A stretch of 64,000 nt of DNA, taken from positions 15,547,869-15,611,868 of the forward strand of contig NC_088711.1 of NCBI RefSeq assembly GCF_963576615.1. Reading direction: 5' to 3'. Under the pieces are notes generated by a model. It searched no databases. It had not been told where the DNA came from and saw only the letters and a list, made by a program, of their open reading frames with translations. The stretch comes from Watersipora subatra. Lineage: Eukaryota; Bryozoa; Gymnolaemata; Cheilostomatida; Watersiporidae. Positions within the stretch are counted from its first letter, which is position 1, and each line of letters starts with the position of its first letter. Shown one piece after another: positions 25,401 to 36,479 of the stretch. A program made the position numbers and the translations under genes.

Positions 25401-28400
25401 GCACATGTGACAGCACATGTTTGAGTTTCTAATCAGATAGATTGCTGCTCGTTTATATAAAAACACAAGTTTTAAGATTAACACTTGAGCCCGACATTGC
25501 GTGGGGTGAGTCTTTATTCTGTAACTCCTTACGGGTACCATTGCATTACTGTTTAGTAGATCTCTTGTTTAAAACTTAGAGTGCAAGTCATTTCCTTTTA
25601 CTACGGGAACTTTTGTCAGGTTTTCCGCCATGTATTTATTATCGATTATTTATAGCACCCTCTAGAGACCTACGGATATGGAGTAATCTTCTCTTTTTCT
25701 GGATATATAGGAGTAAATGCTGTACTCTCTCAGGTGAAACTATTTGGAGCCCTGTCAGCAGTTACAGGTCAGTAAGAGTATATACAAGTTCTCCAAACAT
25801 GGCGGTAAACTTATAGCAGATACTTATCTTGATATATAAAGTAGTTTCTAATATATAGCAACCAAAATTTCCTAAAATGTTAGTTTTATAAATAAAAAAC
25901 ATAAAAATCTGGTAGAAAGTGGAAAAAGCATAAAATTAAGTTAATTTAAGCTATATCTGGTAGAATTTGTAGCTCATTTCTATTACCTACTCTACCACCA
26001 AACCTGTGCGTTGCCAAAGCTGCTCTTCCATTCAGGCGCCTCTCTAAGGTAAACTAACAACAAAAACTTCTTTTGACTAATTATTACGTTTTTTAATTCA
26101 GTTTTGTAAGTAAAAATTAAAAATCTGGTAGAATTTGGAAAAAGCATAAAAATGAATCAATTTTAGCTCCATCTAGCGGGAGTTCTAGAACATTGCTATC
26201 GCTCACACTACCAAAACCTACTCTAGCTACCAATCAAGCGTCTCTAAGGTAAATCTTTACCATATTAAGAGTTGGGTCTGTCTGAAGCTACAGTTAAAGG
26301 TTGATAATTGAAGATTCCTCATACAGGATTTGAACCCAAGACATTCAGTTTAATAGGCAAACACTTAAACCACTGCACCAATCAACCACCTTCTTCCATT
26401 GCCGAATAGTTGTACGCCTTCCTACTCAAAATAGCAGTGTAGATAATTACTCTCAGCACTTCATTGGTAAACCTGACGATCTTTCATTGCATACGCGACT
26501 GCCAGGGTACTAGTTTATCTTTTGACTGATTATTATGTTATTAATTTAGTTTGCAATTATTATCTATGTTTTGACATTTGGTTTTTGCATCATTTTATAT
26601 AGGCTTATACATTAGTTTTTTTTTGCCCTAGAAGAAGTTGAATAGAATAAAATTTATTTTTAAAAGATTATTTTTGTCAGCGTGTGATCATTCTGACACT
26701 GATTTTGAGTGACAAATCATTTTGGCACTCGAAAATGACACTGTGAGCATTTTCACACTCTTTAGCACTTGGTGCTAAACATATTAGCACCAAAAAACTG
26801 CAGGAACTGCATTTTGGTGTTAAAATGTTCAGACCATAATGGTGTGTAGCATTCCTAGTATGTTCAAGTTGTACAAGTAGGTGTCAGATTGTGGTACTCA
26901 TCTACGTGGTCAACTGCCCTTTTATTTCTTTACAGTCACAACCTTTTATTTCTTTACAGTGACAACCTTTTATTTCTTTACAGTGACATCCTTTTATTTC
27001 TTTACAGTGACAACCTTTTATTTCTTTACAGTGACATCCTTTTGTTTCTTCACAGTGACAACATTTTATTTATTTACAGTGACAATCTTTTATTTCTTTA
27101 CAGTGGCAACCTTTTATTTCTTTACAGTGACAACCTTTCATTTCTTTACAGTGACAACCTTTTATGTCTTTACAGTGACATCCTTTTATTTCTTTATAGT
27201 GACAACCTTTTATTTCTTTACAGTGACAACCTTTAGGAAGATGATAACCATTATTCTGTCTTTTATCTTATTTTCCAAACCTTTTACCATCAGGTGAGCT
27301 AATTGAACTTTCCTATCTAACGTTGTTCTTAGAATTTAATATCTGGGGTTTTCACAGAAAAACACATAATTTTTTCCGTATTCTATAGTTTTCTAGTCTA
27401 AGACTCTGTAAAACTATTTGTATCTCTAATCTACATCTGCTCCGCTTGTCATACACCTGCTATGCCTGTCACACATATTTGTTAAATTTAGCTTGTTAAA
27501 TGCTAAGTACCCTAGGACACTTATGTATTCGCCTCATCTAACTTTCGCGTTTTCGCGGAGACATCCTCTCGTGAAAATTTCATGCGCAAAACTAATCTAT
27601 CATAACGCACGAGCGAAAACGCGAAATTAAATAGCTTTGTTCATTGATAGACTATCAATGATAGTCCAAGAAACAAATGGTAGCAAGCGATCAAATTGCA
27701 TTATCGACCTTGCCCACACCATTCTACCTGCGGTTCACAATTACAAACTAGTCCCAAATTGAAATTTTTTTTTATCGGTGAACTGAACCTGAGGAATCTA
27801 ATTATTTTTGTTCCACAGCATTTATTTTCACATCATTATATTTTCCGCACACATCAGAGTTGCGAAATTAAGTTGCTGCGAAATTTTACTCTGTATGCTA
27901 CTCACAAAACTAAATACTAGCGAAATATAAGTGTCCTAGGGTATACAGCTGTTCATCAGCCTGTCTTGCTAATTAGCGTTCAGTTTGGCCCATGCATGTT
28001 TATTCTAGTTTGTGTAAATGGTAAATGATTAGTCACATGACAACTAAATAAATGCTTTCAAAGTACGCATTTCAAATTGCCAAGAAATGGTCACATGGAT
28101 CAGATGTGAAATCGAAATATATAATGTGGTTTTGTTATTGATTTCACCTTATGCATTTCAAATTATGAATAACTTCATTGTTTGGGACAAAAAGGGTGAA
28201 TATTGGATTTGTCACTGATAAGTTGTACAATCAAACTTGAGTTTTAGTTGCACTTTGCAGAACTTAGCATGACCGAACTCATTCAATCATAAACTTTTAG
28301 GCTATGATCACTTCGGCTGCTTTTCCCAATTGGAGCCTCTGACCTTTGACAGTTTTTGGTTTGGTTGTCATGCACGCGTGCCTTTGAGCTAGACTGGCCA

Positions 28401-29150
28401 CGGGATTATGTGTTACACTTAAAATACTACAGCCTAGTTGACCATGCAGCGTGCCTAACTAGGTATAAAACTAAGTTGTCTTTGCATCCCTTTTATTAAC
28501 CTGCCATAGGTGTCATATATATTATTAACCTGCCGTACGTTTCATATATATTATTAACCTGCCGCAGGTTTCCTATATATTATTAACCTGCCGTGGGTGT
28601 CATATATATTATTAACCTGCCGTAGGTGTCATATACGGTATGTGACAGATGTCATATATATATTCATTGGGATGTGAGTTCAATTGTGAGTAGTGACGCA
28701 TCATGAAGTTTAACATTGCTTGGCCTGAATACTTTCTATGGTGCTTTAAACAGTGTTTGCTGTTTAACACTGACAAAGTCTCTATTACACCGAGGTTTGG
28801 GTAGACTGTGTACAACATTGCAACATATCTCAAGGAAACAAAGTTTCATTTGCTGTTGCCAGCGACAACGATTATGGTGTGAGAGAACAACTCTGCTGTG
28901 GAGAAAAATGGTCTGACACCTCTCTGGCACCCATTAGATCTAGTCCGCGTACATGAACAGTTATTCTATGTTATGTTCTTTCTATTGTAGATACGTGTGG
29001 TCAGGGCTAATAGTGCTCGCTGGAATATACCTGAACCTTTATAGTAAAAATAAATTATATGTAAATGGCAAGATAGCGAGGCTTTTCAATAGTATACATC
29101 CCAAGTCACGGTCATTGGTCATAGAGCCAACTCATGATAACATTGTTTAG
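19448..29150 (+). CDS. SLC35B3: PAPS transporter, SLC35B3 family, tandem copy 1
   Basis: Nine coding exons: 19448-19632 (start ATG 19498), 19940-20067, 20664-20818, 23306-23413, 24833-24930, 25070-25162, 25656-25767, 27224-27293, 28991-29150. All junctions are GT-AG and in phase, giving about 352 residues. The protein is the multi-pass Golgi antiporter that imports 3'-phosphoadenosine 5'-phosphosulfate for sulfation. Diagnostic blocks are LEGMKDHSWYLTMIQF, GYLNYPTQVIFKCCKLIPV, ADSEVQPNFN, SCALCADAVIGN, HPLETYGYG, VTTFRKM, LSFILFSKPFT and YVWSGLIVLAGIYLNLYSKN. SLC35B2 lacks these blocks. ATG 19498 was preferred to 19459 because it aligns with the start of copy 2 (MTENESQ against MLESGTQ). An upstream non-coding exon is likely, since an acceptor (tttgcag) precedes 19448. 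AATAAA at 29422 is a possible poly(A) signal. Exon 8 is preceded by an array of duplicate acceptors, so the actual protein length may vary. Confidence 0.92.
20916..21458. repeat. 18-bp minisatellite in intron 3 of SLC35B3 copy 1
   Basis: About 30 copies of atacccatagtagcaatg, with gtaccc, gcgatg and caatca variants. The flanks (ggtaggcaagtggcatata and atgcagaatgag) match intron 3 of copy 2 near 36185-36240, where only about one unit is present. Open frames on both strands are by-products of the 18-bp period. Confidence 0.92.
21677..22134. repeat. 57-bp minisatellite in intron 3 of SLC35B3 copy 1
   Basis: Eight nearly identical copies of a 57-bp unit (taaagatagccacctttgca ... agtgcatgggcatggac), with only a few single-base differences, so expansion or homogenisation is recent. 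A single diverged unit occurs in intron 3 of copy 2 near 37656-37725 (taaagataaccacattg ... taaactaaattac). Confidence 0.92.
25895..26255. repeat. Diverged direct duplication in intron 7 of copy 1
   Basis: Two related segments (about 25895-26056 and 26098-26255) share aaaatctggtagaa, ggaaaaagcataaaa and the closing tctctaaggtaaa, with many differences. This is probably an old tandem duplication. Confidence 0.55.
26300..26400 (-). mobile_element. tRNA-derived SINE head, intron 7 of copy 1
   Basis: Read on the minus strand: ggttgattggtgcagtggtt (A-box region) and, about 35 bases later, cttgggttcaaatcctgta (B-box/T-arm). The spacing and motifs are tRNA-like but the stems are imperfect, so this is a SINE or tRNA pseudogene rather than a working tRNA. 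Confidence 0.6.
26921..27223 (+). repeat. 24-bp array of duplicated 3' splice sites before exon 8 of copy 1
   Basis: The unit is ccttttatttctttacag followed by tgacaa. It contains a pyrimidine tract, the AG acceptor and the first bases of exon 8 (TGACAACCTTT). Thirteen AGs lie at exact 24-bp spacing from 26934/26935 to 27222/27223; the last is the standard acceptor of exon 8. All thirteen keep the AG (one reads tatag). The exon 8 frame is open through every unit, encoding VTTFYFFT repeats. Copy 2 has a single acceptor at the same place (42244). Confidence 0.93.
27510..27941. mobile_element. MITE with TA target duplication, intron 8 of copy 1
   Basis: The terminal inverted repeats ccctaggacacttatgtatt and its inverse (aatataagtgtcctaggg) bound 432 bp. 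TA flanks both ends (27508-27509 and 27942-27943), as in Tc1/mariner-type MITEs. The interior is rich in gcgaaa/cgcgaa motifs. No transposase is encoded. Confidence 0.8.
28491..28640. repeat. 29-bp minisatellite, intron 8 of copy 1
   Basis: About five copies of ttaacctgccgtaggtgtca followed by tatatatta. Confidence 0.85.
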
Positions 29151-30819
29151 TCATAGAATGGTTATAGCATAATTGTTAATGGCATGAAACAAGGTTTTAT
29201 TTTACATTGTCCATGTTTTCTCATTCACTCTGTTCTTTTGTATCTAACTTTTTAATTCTCAGTCGTCTTATCATCACTGAGGTGAAACCAGCTCTTGCTA
29301 GAGTGAACCGTCGCAAATTTACATATATTTGTGCAAAGAACGTAAAATATTGTATAGTGAGTATCATGTTTTATTTTTGTTGTTAGTGTTAGTATGTCTA
29401 TAAATATACATAAATGAATACAATAAACGCGATAAATATACGTATCAGTATTACCTCACAAGAATTAGTCATTTCTGTGTCATGCTTTCCGGGTTTACAG
29501 TTGATGCAAGTCCCTTGTCAAAGACTTCTTTGCCATCTGTGCTTAATAATTAGTGGGTTTCTTATAAGTCCATACATTAAGAAATGAAAGGTAAAAGGTT
29601 GAATTTAATTTTCCTCTGTATTTGACGCTATATATTAAAGGTCTTGTGACATGTGGCGCTGCATTCACTAACTACTTAATCACACAAATTGGTAGCGAGA
29701 CATATTTGGCACCCCTTTGGATGTTTCTAGCGTCTTATATATCTTGCTGTACGTCATACTGATCATTCCTATGGACTTATCATGAATTATGTGCGAGTAC
29801 TCACAACATTATTGCATACATTTTCTTTTCAAATGATCAGTGACAGAATAAATCAAACCAAAGATAAAAACAATTTGCATAACATTAAATATTTTACTCT
29901 GGCATATCTGTGGCTTGCATCCTTAATACATCAGCTTGTTTACAAAGTATTGGTGCAGTAATCACTTCTCCCAATGGCTGAATTGCACTAAACCTCAATA
30001 TTGTCGGTATATATAATGTATTTGCTAAGTTTTAAATGTTGATTATGGAGATGTGCTTTAAAAATAGTGCTCTCCTAAGGCTGTAGCATGCGCAGGATTA
30101 GTCCAAATTACTGTGTGATGATGACTATATATAAATTAAACATGTCCTGGATTTGAATAATCACACCTGCTTAAGCAACCGCAAATATGTTCAGAAATTT
30201 TCTTTTTTTTTCCAAAATTCCATAATAAATTGGAATTTAGTTTCATCCATGCATCATCACAAGTTAATAATTAGGTCACAAAATAGTTTGTACTATAAAC
30301 TAAAACTGGCCTAACTCTTCATAAAAAAATATCATTGAGTGACTATTATAGATTTACCAAATCCTTATTGTAGCCTTTTTGGTAAACTGGTATGAAGTAA
30401 AACCATAATATGTTATATTCAAGCTGATGCCTTTGCTGTAATTCAGTCAGCCGGTTGGATGTATGTTATTAGTGTGGCAGGAGCGGTAAGGATCAACAAT
30501 TATACTTGTCTTTTCAAAATTTTTGTAATACGTACTTATGAACAAATAATAACCAAGCAATAAAGGTAACGCACAATACCATTGGCTGATTTAAGTAGTA
30601 CGAAATAATGCTTTTTATTATGGTTAAGAGGATGTTTGTAAGCAATGTTTTTGGGCGTACATGTAAGTGCGATACAATGATATAGCTTTAACAGATAGAA
30701 AAATTATAATTTTTGACCCATGTAATATGCATAGAAAAGCTCATAGCCTGTTAATCGCCTGCCAATACTCACTACTTGTGAAATCTGAAATCTCGCTGCT
30801 TTATTTCAGTAAAAGTAAA
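29151..30819. other. Downstream region of copy 1, no further gene seen
   Basis: AT-rich sequence with AATAAA at 29422-29427 as a candidate poly(A) signal for copy 1. No coding exons or arrays were recognised. Confidence 0.45.
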
Positions 30820-31638
30820 TAGCAGTGTGGTTGTATAGCAACATACTTTGCTATAACACCAGTGTGGTTGTATAGCAACATACTTTGCTATAACACCAGT
30901 GTGATTGTATAGCAACATACTTTGCTATAACATCAGTGTGATTGTATAGCAACATACTTCAATATAACACCAGTGTGATTGTATAGCACCATACTTTGCT
31001 ATAACATCAGTGTGATTGTATAGCAACATACTTCGCTATAACACCAGTGTGATTGTATAGCACCATACTTTGCTATAACATCAGTGTGATTGTATAGCAA
31101 CATACTTTGCTATAACACCAGTGTGATTGTATAGCACCATACTTCGCTATAACACCAGTGTGGTTGTATAGCACCATACTTTGCTATAACACCAGTGTGA
31201 TTGTATAGCAACATACTTCGCTATAACACCAGTGTGGTTGTATAGCAATATACTTCGCTATAACACCAGTGTGGTTGTATAGCAACATACTCCGCTATAA
31301 CACCAGTGTGATTATATAACAACATACTTTGCTATAACACCAGTATGATTGTATAGCAACATACTTCGCTATAACACCAGTGTGATTGTATAGCAACATA
31401 CTTCGCTATAACACCAGTGTGATTGTATAGCAACATACTTCGCCATAACACCAGTGTGATTGTATAGCACCATACTTCGCTATAACACCAGTGTGATTGT
31501 ATAGCACCATACTTTGCTATAACACCAGTGTGGTTGTATAGCAACATACTTCGCTATAACACCAGTGCGGTTGTATAGCAATATACTTCGCTATAACACC
31601 AGTGTGATTGTATAGCAACATACTTCACTATAACACCC
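30820..31638. repeat. 37-bp minisatellite between the SLC35B3 copies
   Basis: About 22 copies of a 37-bp unit: accagtgtgattgtatagca followed by acatacttcgctataac. Each unit contains tatagc and gctata as inverted half-sites, so every monomer can fold. Variants (ggttgtatag, caccatac, tttgctata) are interspersed. Confidence 0.92.
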
Positions 31639-32006
31639 AGCAAGGTTTAAAATCTAGTTCCTGCTTGTAGCCTGTTTAAATAAAACTGACAGGCTTATGT
31701 CGTGGTCTCTTTTTCTAAGCCAATTCGTTGAGGATGCAACAATCGGAAAAATTCAATCACAATTTAAATTCATTCATGTGATTATTAACTTGCTACAAAT
31801 AGCAGAGAGATGATAATAAATAATAAAATATCCTGTCCGAAGACACAGCAAAAATATTGTTGGTACAAACTTGCTACTACACACGAGCTAACAAGCATGT
31901 TGCTTGCTTGCATGAAAGAAATCGCTGTACATGTATAAGTCAATTTGTTAGCAAGTGATGATGATTGTTTGTAGGATATTATGTGAATATCAGAGGCTGT
32001 ACTGTG

Positions 32007-32110
32007 ATTGGCCAGTAATAGAAAAGCTGGCTTCCATGGAAAGCTGGTGACTGGCTAACAGGACGTGCTATATAAAGCGGTGAACCAGTGAGAAGCTTGG
32101 TGAAAGAGAG
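32007..32110 (+). promoter_or_regulatory. Core-promoter-like block upstream of SLC35B3 copy 2
   Basis: An inverted CCAAT box (gattgg, about 32006-32011) is followed about 60 bases later by TATATAAAG (32069-32077). The region from about 31970 to 32400 is less AT-rich than its surroundings. It sits about 700 bases before the ATG of copy 2, so it could drive a non-coding first exon. It could equally be the promoter of a solitary LTR; no matching second copy or target duplication was found. Confidence 0.35.
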
Positions 32111-32768
32111 CAGAACATGTGAATTGTGCTACCGAGTTGCTGGGCTTTCTCTTTTGCTGACCAGTAACCTTCAACCTGTGGTGGTCTGAACAGACAGGAT
32201 CATGTGTAGCATCAAAGGCTACTGAGCAGTATAATTGGCTTCCGCATAGGAATTTGTAGCAGTAACTGCCATATTTGGGTAGGTTGTAGCTATTGTGTTA
32301 CGGTTGTTGTGGTGGTTGTTGTGGTGATCAAGGCTGGTGGCAAATGGAGATTGGTGTGCCATCATTGCAGCTTAGGGCTCCATAATAACTTTTCGTTGTT
32401 TTACTCAGTATTATAACAATCTATTAGATAAAAAGGAAATGGCTTGATGTGTGTTTAATAATTTGCATAAAATGCTGAAAATATTGTGACAGCATCACAT
32501 GCTCTTATACACCCTGACACTTGTTTAGCGTAAATCAAACATAAATTAGATGCTGTCACCAATATAGTATTGAGTTTCAGATAACATAGGGTATGGAATC
32601 AACACAAAACAACAAATAATTCATTCCAATTTGTATACTTATGCTCAAGTAATTGGTTTTTACATTCTCCACATTATGCTGCATGTACTTGGCCTAGTTT
32701 CTGAATATTGCATTTGTTAGCAGGCAACCCACACTTTCACGCTGCTAAAATTTAGATTCCGCTACACT

Positions 32769-35200
32769 ATGTTAGAAAGTGGCACACAAGACTCTCGCAT
32801 TCTACTATGCCTCGATATCAGCAGACTCAACCGAGTGTCACAATTTCTGCTATCAACAGCTCTTGTGCTAGCCTCCTTTCTCATATATGGATATATTCTG
32901 GTACGAATTACACCCTGTTACTTAGTCTTTTTATAAATCTCAAATTTCTGGATCGCTTTTAGCTCGTAGTTTAAACTCTACACAAGACAAGGAAATCACT
33001 TTTTCGATTTAATCTGTTCATATAAAAATTTTTCAGTTTTTGAGTAGTAATTGAAGGTGCTGTTCTATACATGTTAAGATGAGTTCATAGGTATTACAAA
33101 GTAATTAACGTATTAAACTTTTTCAATTGATTGGAAAAACCATTGTCTAAGATACTTTTAATCTTTTTGAATGCTGGTTAAGATTTTAACTCCACCTGTT
33201 GTCGACCATAATGAAAAGCATTATTTCGTACTACTTTAATCAGCCAATGGTAGCATGTGTATTATCTTTATCAGCCAAGGGTATCATGTGTATTATTTTT
33301 ATTAGCCAATGGTATCAGGTGTGTTACCTTTATCAGCCAATAGTATCATGTATAAATATTTAGTGTACCAGTTTAATAACAGTATAAACTTTTTTGTTTC
33401 ATCTTGACAAAGTCTTTATAAGAAAACAAATAAAATAACATGTAATATATAAGAAACTAGATGAATTTCCAGCGCCGCACAAGTAATAAAATAATTACCC
33501 AATGAATTTGAGAAATATACCTGGCAAGCTAGTGAAATTTTTACTATAATAATAGCCGTGTCAGAAGCTAATTTAATAAACGTTACATCGTGCGTACTGA
33601 TCAAGCGTACTAGTTGATAGCCCATGAGTTAAGCGTGAGTAATGAATGTCATCACAATCATTCATCGCTACGGTTAGTTGGATGATGTAGTTTAAAGGAT
33701 TGGTTTCCTGGTCTGCAGATCTAGAAGTTCTGAGCTCAAATTCTCTGCCAAGTGGATTTTTTGTTCCTAAAACCTTTTTCACTATAACTGGATTGACGAT
33801 TGACAAACACTGAGATTTATGTATACAAATCTTAAAACTGAGAGCTTTGCGAAACTGGCCTTAGCTCACAGGGAGAAAGTTATTACCGCTATACTTTTAT
33901 GTTATAAGGAAATGACATTCCATCTAGAAGGAATGAAGGAATATAGCTGGTATTTTACAATGCTGGAATTCTTACAGTTCTCCATATTCGGATTGGGTGA
34001 AAGAGTTGTTAGCCATCGTTGCGGCCTCTTGAAACACAAGTATGAACATATATTCGCGGGTACATTACATATGCAAGTATTTTTATCTCTGCGTGTATGT
34101 ATGACATGTTGTATGAGTACATATTCAAATAAGATGTATAGGTGATAAGTAAATACATCCTTGTTAAAGGTTTAAAAGAAGCTTGACCATAATCAAGCGT
34201 TTCAGAGACTCAATCCAGTAGTCTTAGCTTTGGCAGAGGTTCAAACCATGCTATGGTCTATCTTTTTAGTAATGATCTAATACGGTAGTAGGCGTTTCAT
34301 GCTTGATCACAGTTGCTCTTATAAACCATTCCTTAGATGTTCACTTAGGCAGAAGTGCGAGTGCGCAAGTCTAAGTCAAGCTGCAGACAAACTTGCTGCG
34401 TAGGTAAATATTGTTTCCTTTGGTGTCCATTTAGGCAGAAGTGCGAGTGTGCAAGTCTAAGCCAAGCTAAATTCAAACTTGCTGCATACATGAAGGTAGA
34501 TATTGTATGGTGGACTACTAATATACAAGTTTAGAATATACCTGTAACAGTAGTACACTATGATAGTACACATGTGATATACACCATTACAATGTATTAA
34601 ATATATGTTGTAGAGCCCCAATGAGTATATATATGCTGCTGGCAGCTTTAACAGTTGCTACGATTGGCCTTTCCAACATGTCTGTTGGCTACCTCAACTA
34701 TCCAACTCAAGTCATTTTCAAGTGCTGTAAGCTGATTCCAGTGCTGATTGGTGGAATTGTCATACAAGGTAGATGCACTACCTTTACCTCTTGAAACTTT
34801 GCTTTGTTTAAATATAGATATGTTGAAGTGGTGGTGGTGGTAACAGTAGTAGAAGTAGTACTACTAGTAGGAGCATTAGTACTATAGTAGTAGTATTAGA
34901 TATAGGAGTAGAACTACTAGTGATACTGCTAGTAATATTGATCGTAGTATTGGTAGTAGTATTGGCAGTAGTATTGGTAGTAGTATTGGTAGTAGTAGTG
35001 TTAGTAGTAATAGTAGTGGTAGTAGTATGGGTAGTAGTATTGGCAGTAGTAGTGGTAGTAGTAGTAGTATTGGTAGTAGTATTGGTAGTAGTAATAGTAG
35101 TGGTAGTAGTAATAGTAGTGGTAGTAGTATTGGCAGTAGTATTGGTAGTAGTAGTGTTAGTAGTAATAGTAGTGGTAGTAGTATGGGTAGTAGTATTGGC

Positions 35201-35255
<55 letters not shown>

Positions 35256-35643
35256 TTGGTAGTAGTATTGGTAGTAGTAATAGTAGTGGTAGTAGTAATA
35301 GTAGTGGTAGTAGTATTGGCAGTAGTATTGGCAGTAGTAGTGGTAGTAGTAGTGGTAGTAGTATTAGTAGCAGTGGTAGTAGTATTGGTAGTAGTAGTGG
35401 TAGTAGTAGTAGTGGTAGTATTGGTAGTAGCATCAGTAATAGTATTGGTAGTAGTATTGGTAGTAGTATTGGTAGTAGTATTGGTAGTAGTATTGTTAGT
35501 AGTATTGGTAGTAGTATTGGTAGTAGTATTGGTAGTAGTATTGTTAGTAGTATTGGTAGTAGTATTGGCAGTAGTAGTGGTAGTAGTAGTGGTAGTAGTA
35601 TTGGCAGTAGTATTGGTAGTAGTAGTGGTTGCAACTTGTAGAA

Positions 35644-35707
<64 letters not shown>

Positions 35708-36417
35708 CCCTATTTAGCTGTGGAGTGTTTATTAAGCTGGCATGAATTTACCAACAAGTTGATGTTTATCACTTTGAGTTTGTTGATTTGGCTTTGAAAT
35801 TTATTAACAGCTTAGTGTGTCACTGTATTTGCGGCTAACATTGGTCACCTATACATCGTTATTTGTTATTTTTACATTATTGCCTGAGGAAGCAACTTTG
35901 CTTTTTATGGCTATTTTTGTTAAACAGTTCTTCTTTCCTGACCCTTACAAACAAGCTACCGGTATAACTATAAAGTTTATAAATAGTTATTTTAGCTGCT
36001 TATTTAAGTCTGTCATAGAAATTGCAACTTGTTGGAACAGAAAGAATTACATGTGCTAGCTCACAGTATGAGATAAACCTTTGAGTTGCTAGTTTGGAGT
36101 GCAATAAGGACTTGTTGGTTTTTGTTTGTCGATTGCTACCTAATTGAGCATATATTAAAAATTGTTGAGCAGATCTGATTAAGGTAGGCGAGTGGCATGT
36201 ACAGCATACTCATAGTAATAATAATATTATGCAAAATGAACAGAAAAAATCCAAATATATTACAACTAGAGCCAGTCATTTGAGTGGGATAATTAAGTAC
36301 CATTAGTTATCTGTTAGAGTGCGTGCGCTTTAATGTTTATGTGCCATATGTAGATCTCTGAAAATTTGGCCTATACTACTACTAGTATACAAGTACTAAT
36401 AGTAGTAGTACTATTAA

Positions 36418-36479
<62 letters not shown>

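Noticed and set aside
34882-35717. Leucine-, valine- and serine-rich frames in the TAG block
   Set aside because: Microsatellite translation, with no start context or homology.
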